A DNA stretch of 64,000 nt from Dromaius novaehollandiae (Eukaryota; Chordata; Aves; Casuariiformes; Dromaiidae), in the NCBI RefSeq assembly GCF_036370855.1, contig NC_088101.1, forward strand, positions 1,123,501 through 1,187,500. Reading direction: 5' to 3'. Below the pieces are notes generated by a model. That model had not been told where the DNA came from and made no database searches. It was given only the letters and a program-made list of their open reading frames with translations. The position numbers and the translations under genes were made by a program. How positions within the stretch are numbered: the stretch's first letter is position 1; the number at the start of each line of letters is the position of its first letter. Positions 1-11,470 of the stretch are shown in pieces.

Positions 1-516
1 CTTAACCGGACTGTCCTTCAGCTCTTCAGAAGCAGAGCCTCAGGGAATAATCACTGGTGGCCTCCTCAAGGCAGAGATTGTAATCTGAGCCTGCACCCCA
101 GCGCTAGCACCAGGGACACATGGCTGGGGACTTCACCCAACACACAGGCCTGTCCCCAGCCTCCCTTGGCATCTATGCTGGAGAGCCCCAGCCCTCAAGT
201 GGCTCCCAAAGGAGATGCCTCTGTGCCCAGACGCTCCTCCCGAGTGGCTCCTCCTGAACCACAGAGCTTCCAGGGGAGAACGTCTCCTGCTATGCCCACC
301 TCTGCGTCCCCTTGGTCACACTGCTCCTGAGCTGTCCTGCTGCCAAGACACACAGCGCTTCAGCAGTTCACCCCACTCCCCGGCACCACCAGAGCACCCC
401 GCAGCACTTCCAGACAGCAAGGCATTGGCCACCCGTGCAGAATGCAGATGGCCGGACTCAGCCCCTCTCCCCTCTGCTCTTGGGAGCTCCCCACATTCCT
501 TTCACACACTTTGTGC
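1..516 (-). other. 3' flank of IRG copy 1 (partial)
   Basis: This is the probable 3' untranslated region of copy 1. By comparison with the other copies, its poly(A) signal should lie about 550 bp beyond the left edge of the window. No other gene is seen. Confidence 0.6.
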
Positions 517-1821
517 TCAGCTCCCCTTTGGGCTATTCTGACTCGTCCCCTCTAAAGCCCGCTGCAGAATACGTTCAGCATCAGCAGCAGCATCAGACAG
601 GAAATTCCTCAACCGAAAGAACATGCTGAAGAAAGCAATTGCTGCCGACAACAGACAGCCTATCACAGCCCAAGCTGTGGGGATGGACTTTAAATCAGGG
701 AGTGCATATTGCACAGCACCCCTAAAGCTTTTGGTCAACAGCTTCATTACAAGATCCTTGGATATTTCGTGGTGCAGGGGGGACCTCATGACAGCCTTCA
801 GCTCCTCAACAGGCTTGTTCACCTGCTCTGCAAGTTTCTGGAGGGAGTCCTCAGCCAGGCCAAAGGTCCGGCAGTACTCTTGCAGGGATGTCACCAGGAT
901 TGCAATATCAACAGCGGTAGAGAGACCAGGGATGGGAACAGCAGATGCTCCACATGACGCAAGGCTTTTCAGCCAGACATACTTCATCAGCTCCTTCTTC
1001 TTCTTTCTCAGCACCTCCTTTGAAGTGACGGCCAGGGACCGTAGGAAGCTGAGTTTCTTCTGGCTTGGCAGATCATCCAGGAAGGTCCGCAACAGTCTGG
1101 GACCATCGTACTTCCTGCCAAAACCATCCCTGCAGACAAGAAAGACTTGAGGGGAGCTTATGCCCAGCTCTGTCAAGTTACTTTCACAGTCCTGACAGAT
1201 CCTATCCAGGACTGTCCTCTCATCATAGTGCTGTGACCGGGTCGCAGTAGCTTCCTTCCCTTTGGCCTTCAGGACTCCCTCCTCATCGTAGAGTCTTTGC
1301 TCATTGCTCACGTCCTGATCCACCTTGGAGCGCACAAAGTAGAAATGCTTCCCCCGAGCCTGAATTGCCTCTGCCAGAATCGCAGCATTGCATGTGAAGC
1401 GGCTGGAGGAGATGATGATGAAGAAGTCATAGCGGTCGAACTGCACCTGCTGCAGGTAGGTGTCTGGTCTGAAATTGGGTGCCCCAATGCCAGGCAGGTC
1501 CCAGAAAGTCACGTGGGAGTCCTGGGGGCAAGGATAAGGGCTGCACTGCACCGTTGTCTCTGTCACTCCAACCTCAGCTGCACCCTCCTCATGGTCCTGC
1601 AGGCCACGCACGGCATTGATGAAAGACGATTTCCCGGAGCCTGACTCTCCTGTTACAGCAATGTGGAGCTGGATCTTTTCTTCATTAGCCAGGATCTCCT
1701 GGGCTTTTGTAGCTGCTGCTGTGAGGTCTCCTTTCTCTACTGCAGCCCTTATCTCATTCACGTCTCCTTCAGAAATATGGGGAAGTGCCTCCGCCTCCAA
1801 GTCTGCGTCAGCGCTGGCCAT
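517..1821 (-). CDS. Immunity-related GTPase (IRG), copy 1, 434 aa
   Basis: This is an IRG-family GTPase, expected from family knowledge to bind GTP and act on intracellular membranes in cell-autonomous defence. Visible motifs are the P-loop GESGSGKSS (residues 58-66, of the GKS type), DLPGIG (108-113, G3) and SKVD (165-168, G4). The IRG-type helical segment around PIPGLSTAVD (297-305) and a hydrophobic stretch at about 386-402 follow. The ATG at 1821 has a strong Kozak context (gccgccatgg) and lies 31 nt after a 3' splice site (exon begins near 1852), as expected for an IRG gene with one coding exon and upstream noncoding exons. Copy 1 carries A114, E190, C209 (arginine in all others), V265, K276, N335 and R367, plus the C-terminal block starting QYALPDLK. 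No N-terminal glycine for myristoylation is present. The open frame continues 130 codons upstream, which I read as intron and UTR. Confidence 0.9.
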   Translation of the reverse strand: MASADADLEAEALPHISEGDVNEIRAAVEKGDLTAAATKAQEILANEEKIQLHIAVTGESGSGKSSFINAVRGLQDHEEGAAEVGVTETTVQCSPYPCPQDSHVTFWDLPGIGAPNFRPDTYLQQVQFDRYDFFIIISSSRFTCNAAILAEAIQARGKHFYFVRSKVDQDVSNEQRLYDEEGVLKAKGKEATATRSQHYDERTVLDRICQDCESNLTELGISSPQVFLVCRDGFGRKYDGPRLLRTFLDDLPSQKKLSFLRSLAVTSKEVLRKKKKELMKYVWLKSLASCGASAVPIPGLSTAVDIAILVTSLQEYCRTFGLAEDSLQKLAEQVNKPVEELKAVMRSPLHHEISKDLVMKLLTKSFRGAVQYALPDLKSIPTAWAVIGCLLSAAIAFFSMFFRLRNFLSDAAADAERILQRALEGTSQNSPKGS

Positions 1822-1852
1822 GGCGGCTGCAGTGAGTGGGTGTCCGGTCAGC

Positions 1853-3400
1853 CTGGAAGAAGAGCAGAGGCTTTCTCTTTCCATTTGCAGCAGCAGAAAG
1901 AGGAACTGAGCACAAGGCGTGAGCCCCAGGCAGAGCGTGGGCACCAAAGCAGCCTGTCCAGCATCCCTGCTCCCCCCGTGCCGGCCACGGTGAAGCCCAG
2001 CCAAGCCTGGGGTACAAGGAAGGACCCTGAGGCTGTGCATGCTGGGAGGCAGAAGGAGCCCTGGGGAGCCTGGGCCAAGGTGCTGTGGGGCTGCAGAAGA
2101 GGGACGAGGGCTGGGATGGGGTGAGGAAGCAGCAGAAGAGGCATTTGGGGGCTGCCTCAGAGCTGAGGGACAACGGCTGGGTGGAGGGGGGTGCCTTGTC
2201 TCAGAGCGCACTGCCGGGAAATGGGCCCAAGCATGGGGCAGATGGGCTGGGGGAGCCCCGAGCGGGGTGGCCCGGAGGGTCCCGTCTCTTGCTGGCTGCT
2301 TGAAGAGCTCAGGGAAACCTCAGCCCCTGCACCAGGACCAGGCACAGCACAGTAAGAACCACCACGTGAACCGGCCCGACCTCCCTCGGGGACCATGGCT
2401 TCATCTCCGCACACTCAGACCCCTCTAGGGCAGCCCCAAGCCCAGCCCCAGCCCTCACGCAGGCGGGACTTGCTTCCGCCACTCGTGGAGCTGGGGGCAG
2501 CTCTGAGCACAGGGTGCCAGATGGGGGGCTGCTGGGACCTAAGAGATGCGCTGCTGCAATCACACACACTCCCTGCAAGGAGACACATGTCCTCCAGGGA
2601 GACTGAAGCCCTCTGGAAAGCAAGACCTTCCAGGTCATAACAAGAAGGTGGTAGGCGGGCATGGAGGTGGAGGCAGCACAAAACTGCCTGCTCCAATTTG
2701 CTCCTCTGGACCATCAACTTCCAGACAACCCCAGTCCCATGGAAACTGGCATTCTGCTCTTCTTCCCCCGACAAACACAGCACAACCTCTGCCTCATCCC
2801 CCGAGGACGCTGCCCACACCCTCGCTCCCTCACACCTCTGCAGCAGTACCTGGCGCCTGGGCTGGGCTGCCCAAGGGAGCTCTCACACCTCCGGGCGGCA
2901 GCTGAGGACGAACAAAAGGCTCCTGGCTGGCCCACACAAGCCTTGTGCTCCCGCTCTCCTTCCCTCCCTGCACTCTCCTGCTCTCTCTGAGTTTGCATGT
3001 TCAGCCCAGGTGTGACATGCAGCCAAGAGGGCTGGGTTTGCCTTTAAGGAGGCTCCTGACAAACCACCCGCGGGAGTTTCCTCCACAAAGCCAGGGAAGG
3101 CAGCTCCGCTGGCGGGGAAAAGTCTCCCTGCTCACTAAGGGCAGGTTCCTGCAGCAGGCAGGAAGGGCAGGAGGGAGCCCACGTGCACAGCCAGCTCCCC
3201 CCGCTGCTCCTGCCACGCTGACTCCCCACGGCAGTCCTGCCAGCAGTGGGTATCGTCTGGGCTCTTGCAGAGGGCCCCTAGCCCTCAGGGGCAGCACAGC
3301 CCCAGACGGCCTCTCCTGCGGTCACCCTCCAAGAGCCTGACCCACAGGCCTGTCTTGCTTGGCCTGTGTTGGCCCCTGCTCTGGGACATTGGATCCCAGA
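1853..3400 (-). other. 5' flank / upstream intron of IRG copy 1
   Basis: GC-rich and without a supported gene. It ends at the splice acceptor just upstream of the coding exon. It holds the ISRE-like motif (complement near 1870-1881) and the kappaB-like motif (3072-3081). Confidence 0.6.
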
Positions 3401-3936
3401 GAAGTCCAGGTTGGAAGGGTCCTCTGGAGATCATCTGGTCTGACTTTCTCTTGGGAAGCAGGGCCTTCGATTAGGTTTTCCAGAGCCCTGTCAAGGGGAT
3501 ATTGCCAGGGACCGGGAGTCCACCACTTCTCTGGCCTTTCTTTTCCACTGGTCCATTGTTCTTACGGTGAGGGATTTTTTTCCTCATATCCAGCAGCATT
3601 TTCCCCCAAAAAAAGCCTGTGCCTGCTGCTGCTTCTCCTGTCACCATCCATCCTTATGAAGACAGGGCTCTCCGCTCCTCTGTAACTCCCACGTAGGAAC
3701 CGGCACACTGCGATTAGATCCCCAGCAGCTCGAGCTTCTCCAGGCTGCAATAGACCCAAATCCTTCAGCTTTTCTCCATAGGCAAGTTCTCCAGCCCTCT
3801 AACCACCTTGCTGGCCCTCTGCCAGATGCTCTCCCATTTTGCAATGTCTCTCTTGAACAGGAGGGACCGAGACTGGACACAGTTGTCCAGGTGTGGCCAA
3901 ACAAGCACCCAACAGCGTGCAATAATCTCATCACTT
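3401..3936 (-). mobile_element. CR1 LINE 3'-end fragment, unit 1
   Basis: This is the tail of CR1 ORF2 and its 3' region. Typical bird-type text is recognisable on the minus strand: a 'ggccacacctgg' block, 'gcctggagaagc', and the ending 'agatgatctccagagg' followed by 'cccttccaacc'. It is truncated at its 5' side where the solo LTR begins. Confidence 0.85.
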
Positions 3937-3940
3937 CATC

Positions 3941-4552
3941 TGTTGTCCGAAAAGCGGATACGTTGCCCGGTGCGCAATAAGCCAATAATTGCACACTCAG
4001 GAGAGACATTTGCTTATTTATTTCAGAGTTGCGCCAGCCTGGGTGCTCGGTGGTTTCCCACAAATCAAGCACACCCCCACAACTTTTCAGGTAGCATTTA
4101 TAGAAACAAATTGCCAGATTTGCGACTTTCCCTTTTACACTGATTGGTTAGTGATTTCTTCATTCCCCGGGTCCCACCCCTGTCTCTCAAGGTGTTATCT
4201 CCCAAAGTCCTGACAAGGGGGAGATAGTCCAGACCCCTTAATTAACACTGTTTCAGCAGTGAGAGGAGGTTTTGCTTCCCAAGGTCCTGGCGCCCAAGCA
4301 GGCCTTATTTCAAAGCCTCGACATCCTCCCTTTCGGAGTGTGGGGCACAGGAATGCAGACTGCTTGTAACTCCCTTATCTTTCCAGCCTGCACCAGCTCT
4401 GGGGCCCTTTCTTACTGAACGAGGAGTGCGGCCTAAGGCTTCAGCAAATTTAGCTACTCATGCTAAGCAAGTTTTATACTTCATGTCAGAAGTTATCCTA
4501 ATCTACCTAGTTCAAACATTCTTTCTGAGCTTCCCAGGGTTGTCTTGTAACA
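3941..4552 (-). mobile_element. Solo LTR, class I type, unit 1
   Basis: This is a TG...CA element of 612 bp flanked by the 4-bp duplication catc (3937-3940 and 4553-4556). It lies in the same orientation as the IRG gene. A TATA-like box, a CCAAT box and AATAAA are visible on the minus strand. A 4-bp target duplication fits a gamma-like (class I) ERV. This copy has one instance of a 36-bp internal segment that is tandemly doubled in the units 2, 4 and 6 copies. Confidence 0.85.
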
Positions 4553-4556
4553 CATC

Positions 4557-6974
4557 CGCTGGCTGTACGTGGTCGCTGGTGCCGCCCAGGACGCAGCGTG
4601 CCTTCATCCTCCCTCCGGGGAGGGGAGCTCTCCGCCCTGGCACCTGGAGCAGCCCTGGGCTCCCCACACACCTCCCCCTGGGGCCAGGCGCAGACGCTCC
4701 CACCCTGCCCCATGCACCCTCTTCTCACAAAGGCATCTCCAGCACGGCGCAGTGAGGCCACGGGTGCAGGTCACCCCTGCGGCCAGGCTGCCCCCTCTGC
4801 CCCTGCTCTCCACCGGTGCCAGCAGAGCCTCCTCCTTGCCAGGGTCCCGTGGGGGAAGGGAGCAGACCTCTGGGGTCGGGCTCTCATCCTGCCTCTCTGC
4901 TGGGCGTGAGCTAGGAGAAAAACGACTGGGTCTGCAGGGATGAGGTTTGTAATCCCCGGCGGGAAAGCTGTCTGCACCACGCAGGCCCTGTGCGTGCCAG
5001 GTGACTTAGCACAGGCCTTGCAGTTTCTGAACCTCCTTCTCTAGGAGGGGAGAGGAGGCCCCAAGGGTCTCTTGGGGAGGAGACCCGGCCTGGTCACCAC
5101 TGCAGGACGCAGACGACGGACAAGGAGCCCGTGAAGTCGGTGTTGCGCGGAGCAGACTGGGGTGCGGCGGCCGGGAGCAGGGCTAAGGTTTTGCTTCACC
5201 AGAAAGCAACTGCCTCGCACCACCGAGGCGGGAAAGGGAGCGTGAGGCAGGGCTCCTGGCCTGCCAGGGCCAATGTGGATGCCTGGCTGTGCTATAAAGC
5301 AGCGTTTGGGGCTGCAGACGGTGATGGAGAAGAAGCCGGGGGCACCCGTCCTCAGCCACGGACCCCCTCCCACAGCTTGCCTGGGCTCTTCTCCATCGCC
5401 TTCCCGGCACCAAGGGCGAGCTGGTCCTCAGGCGACCTGGGGCAGCCAGAACCGCTGCCCCTCAGCTAAAGGCTGCGCGGAGGAGACGCTGGGAGCGGGA
5501 GGAGGAGGCACAGCCCAGGCAGAGTCAGACACACAGCCACCACACCCTGAAAGGCAACAAAACCTCACCCAAGGGCAGGAAAGCAAAGTCCTTCCGGCCC
5601 CAGACCAGGCACTCCGGTTTACATTTCTTCCCTCTTGCAGGTTTTCTGCTTTCACTTTCTCTGGCAGGCAGGGCTTGGGCAATACAAGGGCGATGGGCTC
5701 AGAGGCCTGAGAGCGCGAGCACGCGAGCCAGCTCCTCTCTGCCTATGCGGGAGTAAGGGAAGGAGTCAGCAGAAGGTCCCCCAGCCAGCGCATTTCTTTG
5801 GGAGAGTGTGTCTGGTGGGGAAGGGAAGAGCCCCTCTTTGCTCTCCCTCCGCTCACGTCCCCCGCGGCTTTGCTGGGAGCCCCGGCCGTCTGTGCAGCCT
5901 GGAACGGCTGTTGCAACAGCTTCCAAAGGGGAAAGGCCTGAACTGTGGGGCACATCTGCCCATGTCCTCAGCGGGGGAACACGCGAGCCCTGTGCAGACA
6001 GGCTTTCTAACCCTTCCGTCAAGGCAATACTCCGAGAGGGGAAAATCCCAAGCACGGGAGCTGACATCCCAAGCACGGGAGCTGACTCTCCAGCTCACAC
6101 AGGTCCAGAGGAGGTTTGAGCAGAGGGAAAGCATGCGGGAAATCCCCAGCCACATCATTCTCAAGCAGGTTTTTCCACCAGCTCTCGGGTGCTTTAGGCA
6201 AAGTCTTGCTGCTACACAAACAGTAAGCATTTGGCACTCAGCAGCATGAGCACTGCTAGAGAATGGGGCCCTCGCTGCTTCCAACAGCTCCTCTGAAGCC
6301 ACCGCAGGGAAGCAGCACATACCCAGAATTCCCAAAGGCACAACCTTGCGGTCCTTCATCATGATGCATCTAAGCAATCACTAGCAGGGCATTACACAGT
6401 GCCCCGGCCAGCTGCCTTGAGGTCTGTGCCCGTGCTCACGTAGCCACAGAATTTGGTACGAATTTGGCTAAAGAAGGTGTCATGCTGGTGGTGCTCTGGG
6501 GAGGGACTGGCTCTTTGGAGTGCTTTCTCCAGGTAGTCCCATACCAGACCAAATCCAAATCCACGCAATCTTTGCCAAGAACGTCCTGAGCGAGGCCTTA
6601 GCACTCTTGTCTTCCTGCCCCTCACTCTAAACAACTGCCGGATAATGTCCCGGCAACATCAGCACTTGCTACGTTTTCCTACCTGCTACAGCGAGACTCT
6701 CCCCCGGTCCAGCTGCTTGTGTGTTTGCTGCGGCAGGAGCAGCCGACATGGAAGGGGGGATTTTCTGGCACAGCCATCTCACCTACAGGCGGCATTGCTC
6801 TGGGCACGCTTGCACAGCCGGAGCACAGGTGCCTGGATGAGGCAAAGATCCGAGCCGCTCCTCTGGTCAGAATTGCCTTTCTCCCCCTTCTGCAAACTAA
6901 AGAAGCACTTGCTTCTCAGCAAGCTGGGTCAGATCTAGGGCAAGAGACTTCCACAGTGGCTGTTCTAAGTGTAC
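4557..6974. other. Inter-gene spacer, unit 1
   Basis: No gene is supported. It contains two adjacent 21-bp direct repeats (6045-6086) that are conserved in every unit. Many short open frames on both strands overlap and none resembles a known protein. Confidence 0.55.
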
Positions 6975-6980
6975 TTTATT
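6975..6980 (-). terminator. Poly(A) signal of IRG copy 2
   Basis: AATAAA on the minus strand, at the same place in the 3' flank as in copies 3-6 (about 1.07 kb after the full-length stop position). The context favours transcript 3'-end formation, but no cleavage site can be proven. Confidence 0.5.
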
Positions 6981-8220
6981 TTACTGCTGTGACGGCCGCG
7001 CAGCAGCACCCCGGAGCAGGCAGGAGCGGCTGTGTCCTGGGTTGTCCCCACGACACACGTGGTGCAAATGAAGAGCAGAGAGTCCTCCCTAGCCTGGAGC
7101 ACTGACCATCCCAGGGGGAGATGGCAGGGGCGTCCAAGGGAGAGGGGCAGCGCCAAGAAGGGCGAGGTGTGCATGGCAAGGGTAGCATGCAGCCCCTGAG
7201 GGCTCCATGGGGCTGGCACCTCATGGCCAAGCTGGGACGGGGGGGTGTTTTGTGGGTTTGGGTGTGTCACCTTTGGGGAAAGCAGATGGCAGCTGCTGGG
7301 GCAGCCAGGCAGAAGGCCAAAGTGGGCACTGAGGATGCATGTGGCCAAGGGCAGACGTGGACTTGGGTCTGGGACTCGCAGACTCCCAGAGCAGCTGGTT
7401 TCTCCTCAGCGACGCGGAAGGCAGCACACCAGCCCCAGTGGAGACATCTGCCCTGCAGGCAGCCACGCTGGAGAGAGGCATCCCTGCCACATGGTGCAGG
7501 ATCTTTGTTCTCCGGGCTGCAAGACTTCTCCTTAACCGGACTGTCCGTCAGCTCTTCAGAAGCAGAGCCTCAGGGAATAATCACTGGTGGCCTCCTCAAG
7601 GCAGAGATTGTAATCTGAGCCTGCACCCCAGCGCTAGCACCAGGGACACGTGGCTGGGGACTTCACCCAACACACAGGCCTGTCCCCAGCCTCCCTTGGC
7701 ATCTATGCTGGAGAGCCCCAGCCCTCAAGTGGCTCCCAAAGGAGATGCCTCTCTGCCCAGACGCTCCTCCCGAGCGGCTCCTCCTGGACCACAGAGCTTC
7801 CAGGTGAGAACGTCTCCTGCTATGCCCACCTCTGCGTCCCCTTGGTCACACTGCTCCTGAGCTGTCCTGGTGCCAAGACACACAGCGCTTCAGCAGTTCA
7901 CCCCACTCCCCGGCACCACCAGAGCACCCCGCAGCACTTCCAGACAGCAAGGCATTGGCCACCCGTGCAGAATGCAGATGGCCGGACTCAGCCCCTCTCC
8001 CCTCTGCTCTTGGGAGCTCCCCACATTCCTTTCACACACTTTGTGCTCAGCTCCCCTTTGGGCTATTCTGACTCGTCCCCTCTAAAGCCCGCTGCAGAAT
8101 ACGTTCAGCATCAGCAGCAGCATCAGACAGGAAATTCCTCAACCGAAAGAACATGCTGAAGAAAGCAATTGCTGCCGACAACAGACAGCCTATCACAGCC
8201 CAAGCTGTGGGGATGGACTT
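6981..8220 (-). other. 3' flank of IRG copy 2
   Basis: This is the probable 3' untranslated region. Its first 174 bases are the former coding sequence for the lost C-terminus (8047-8220), still alignable with copy 1. Confidence 0.6.
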
Positions 8221-9351
8221 TCAATCAGGGAGTGCATATTGCACAGCACCCCTAAAGCTTTTGGTCAACAGCTTCATTACAAGATCCTTGGATATTTCGT
8301 GGTGCAGGGGGGACCTCATGACAGCCTTCAGCTCCTCAACAGGCTTGTCCACCTGCTCTGCAAGTTTCTGGAGGGAGTCCTCAGCCAGGCCAAAGGTCCG
8401 GCAGTACTCTTGCAGGGATGTCACCAGGATTGCAATATCAACAGCGGTAGAGAGACCAGGGATGGGAACAGCAGATGCTCCACATGACACAAGGCTTTTC
8501 AGCCAGACATACTTCATCAGCTCCTTCTTCTTCTTTCTCAGCACCTCCTTTGAAGTGACGGCCAGGGACCGTAGGAAGCTGAGTTTCTTCTGGCTTGGCA
8601 GATCATCCAGGAAGGTTCTCAACAGTCTGGGACCATCGTACTTCCTGCCAAAACCATCCCTGCAGACAAGAAAGACTTGAGGGGAGCTTATGCCCAGCTC
8701 TGTCAAGTTACTTTCACAGTCCTGACGGATCCTATCCAGGACTGTCCTCTCATCATAGTGCTGTGACCGGGTCGCAGTAGCTTCCTTCCCTTTGGCCTTC
8801 AGGACTCCCTCCTCATCGTAGAGTCTTTGCTCATTGCTCACGTCCTGATCCACCTTGGAGCGCACAAAGTAGAAATGCTTCCCCCGAGCCTGAATTGCCT
8901 CTGCCAGAATCGCAGCATTGCATGTGAAGCGGCTGGAGGAGATGATGATGAAGAAGTCATAGCGGTCGAACTGCACCTGCTGCAGGTAGGTGTCTGGTCT
9001 GAAATTGGGTGCCCCAATGCCAGGCAGGTCCCAGAAAGTCACGTGGGAGTCCTGGGGGCAAGGATAAGGGCTGCACTGCACCGTTGTCTCTGTCACTCCA
9101 ACCTCAGCTGCACCCTGCTCATGGTCCTGCAGGCCACGCACGGCATTGATGAAAGACGATTTCCCGGAGCCTGACTCTCCTGTTACAGCACTGTGGAGCT
9201 GGATCTTTTCTTCATTAGCCAGGATCTCCTGGGCTTTTGTAGCTGCTGCTGTGAGGTCTCCTTTCTCTACTGCAGCCCTTATCTCATTCACGTCTCCTTC
9301 AGAAATATGGGGAAGTGCCTCCGCCTCCAAGTCTGTGTCAGCGCTGGCCAT
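8221..9351 (-). CDS. IRG copy 2, C-terminally truncated, 376 aa
   Basis: This copy has the same start, Kozak context and upstream splice acceptor as copy 1. The GTPase motifs (58-66, 108-113, 165-168) are intact. An in-frame TGA follows residue D376, where copy 1 reads QYALPDLK: a single T-to-G difference turns the TTA leucine codon into TGA. The last 58 residues are lost, including the hydrophobic 386-402 stretch and the terminal helix. Private changes are T6, S54 just before the P-loop, and V288. It shares Q79, D335 and R367 with subsets of the other copies. It could be a non-functional copy, or a shortened GTPase without the membrane-associating tail; the sequence does not decide. The ISRE-like motif upstream reads GCAAAGAGAAAG here, weaker than in most copies. 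Confidence 0.8.
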   Translation of the reverse strand: MASADTDLEAEALPHISEGDVNEIRAAVEKGDLTAAATKAQEILANEEKIQLHSAVTGESGSGKSSFINAVRGLQDHEQGAAEVGVTETTVQCSPYPCPQDSHVTFWDLPGIGAPNFRPDTYLQQVQFDRYDFFIIISSSRFTCNAAILAEAIQARGKHFYFVRSKVDQDVSNEQRLYDEEGVLKAKGKEATATRSQHYDERTVLDRIRQDCESNLTELGISSPQVFLVCRDGFGRKYDGPRLLRTFLDDLPSQKKLSFLRSLAVTSKEVLRKKKKELMKYVWLKSLVSCGASAVPIPGLSTAVDIAILVTSLQEYCRTFGLAEDSLQKLAEQVDKPVEELKAVMRSPLHHEISKDLVMKLLTKSFRGAVQYALPD

Positions 9352-9382
9352 GGCGGCTGCAGTGAGTGGGTGTCCGGTCAGC

Positions 9383-10930
9383 CTGGAAGAAGAGCAGAGG
9401 CTTTCTCTTTGCATTTGCAGCAGCAGAAAGAGGAACTGAGCACAAGGCGTGAGCCCCAGGCAGAGCGTGGGCACCAAAGCAGCCTGTCCAGCATCCCTGC
9501 TCCCCCCGTGCCGGCCACGGTGAAGCCCAGCCAAGCCTGGGGTACAAGGAAGGACCCTGAGGCTGTGCATGCTGGGAGGCAGAAGGAGCCCTGGGGAGCC
9601 TGGGCCAAGGTGCTGTGGGGCTGCAGAAGAGGGACGAGGGCTGGGATGGGGTGAGGAAGCAGCAGAAGAGGCATTTGGGGGCTGCCTCAGAGCTGAGGGA
9701 CAACGGCTGGGTGGAGGGGGGTGCCTTGTCTCAGAGAGCACTGCCGGGAAATGGGCCCAAGCATGGGGCAGATGGGCTGGGGGAGCACACAGCGGGGTGG
9801 CCCGGAGGGTCCCGTCTCTTGCTGGCTGCTTGAAGAGCTCAGGGAAACCTCAGCCCCTGCACCAGGACCAGGCACAGCACAGTAAGAACCACCACGTGAA
9901 CCGGCCCGACCTCCCTCGGGGACCATGGCTTCATCTCCGCACACGCAGACCCCTCTAGGGCAGCCCCAAGCCCAGCCCCAGCCCTCGCGCAGGTGGGACT
10001 TGCTTCCGCCACTCGTGGAGCTGGGGGCAGCTCTGAGCACAGGGTGCCAGATGGGGGGCTGCTGGGACCTAAGAGATGCGCTGCTGCAATCACACACACT
10101 CCCTGCAAGGAGACACATGTCCTCCAGGGAGACTGAAGCCCTCTGGAAAGCAAGACCTTCCAGGTCAAAACAAGAAGGGGGTGAGCGGGCATGGAGGTGG
10201 AGGCAGCACAAAACTGCCTGCTCCAGTTTGCTCCTCTGGACCATCAACTTCCAGACAACCCCAGTCCCATGGAAACTGGCATTCTGCTCTTCTTCCCCCG
10301 ACAAACACAGCACAACCTCTGCCTCATCCCCCGAGGACGCTGCCCACACCCTCGCTCCCTCACACCTCTGCAGCAGTACCTGGCGCCTGGGCTGGGCTGC
10401 CCAAGGGAGCTCTCACACCTCCGGGCGGCAGCTGAGGACGAACAAAAGGCTCCTGGCTGGCCCACACAAGCCTTGTGCTCCCGCTCTCCTTCCCTCCCTG
10501 CACTCTCCTGCTCTCTCTGAGTTTGCATGTTCAGCCCAGGTGTGACATGCAGCCAAGAGGGCTGGGTTTGCCTTTAAGGAGGCTCCTGACAAACCACCCG
10601 CGGGAGTTTCCTCCACAAAGCCAGGGAAGGCAGCTCCGCTGGCGGGGAAAAGTCTCCCTGCTCACTAAGGGCAGGTTCCTGCAGCAAGCAGGAAGGGCAG
10701 GAGGGAGCCCACGTGCACAGCCAGCTCCCCCCGCTGCTCCTGCCACGCTGACGCCCCACGGCAGTCCTGCCAGCAGTGGGTATCGTCTGGGCTCTTGCAG
10801 AGGGCCCCTAGCCCTCAGGGGCAGCACAGCCCCAGACGGCCTCTCCTGCGGTCACCCTCCAAGAGCCTGACCCACAGGCCTGTCTTGCTTGGCCTGTGTT
10901 GGCCCCTGCTCTGGGACATTGGATCCCAGA
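9383..10930 (-). other. 5' flank / upstream intron of IRG copy 2
   Basis: It matches the flank of copy 1. It carries tgtgtgctcc (minus strand, near 9785-9794), a variant shared only with the flank of copy 7. The kappaB-like motif is at about 10602-10611. Confidence 0.6.
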
Positions 10931-11466
10931 GAAGTCCAGGTTGGAAGGGTCCTCTGGAGATCATCTGGTCTGACTTTCTCTTGGGAAGCAGGGCCTTCGA
11001 TTAGGTTTTCCAGAGCCCTGTCAAGGGGATATTGCCAGGGACCGGGAGTCCACCACTTCTCTGGCCTTTCTTTTCCACTGGTCCATTGTTCTTACGGTGA
11101 GGGATTTTTTTCCTCATATCCAGCAGCATTTTCCCCCCCAAAAAGCCTGTGCCTGCTGCTGCTTCTCCTGTCACCATCCATCCTTATGAAGACAGGGCTC
11201 TCCGCTCCTCTGTAACTCCCACGTAGGAACCGGCACACTGCGATTAGATCCCCAGCAGCTCGAGCTTCTCCAGGCTGCAATAGACCCAAATCCTTCAGCT
11301 TTTCTCCATAGGCAAGTTCTCCAGCCCTCTAACCACCTTGCTGGCCCTCTGCCAGATGCTCTCCCATTTTGCAATGTCTCTCTTGAACAGGAGGGACCGA
11401 GACTGGACACAGTTGTCCAGGTGTGGCCAAACAAGCACCCAATAACGTGCAATAATCTCATCACTT
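10931..11466 (-). mobile_element. CR1 LINE 3'-end fragment, unit 2
   Basis: Same CR1 insertion as at 3401-3936, one 7530-bp period away, with the same limits. It duplicated with the unit rather than inserting anew. Confidence 0.85.
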
Positions 11467-11470
11467 CATC

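Noticed and set aside
1297-1644. Frames antisense to the IRG gene (also in the other copies)
   Set aside because: They are shadows of the coding strand without independent support.
5285-5300. TATA-like gctataaagc in the unit spacer as a promoter for a second gene
   Set aside because: No coding region, CpG-rich promoter pattern or splice structure follows it in either direction.
4604-6249. Numerous open frames of 60-200 codons on both strands of the unit spacers
   Set aside because: They are Pro/Ser/Arg-rich, overlap on opposite strands, match no known family, and result from GC-rich sequence with few stops.
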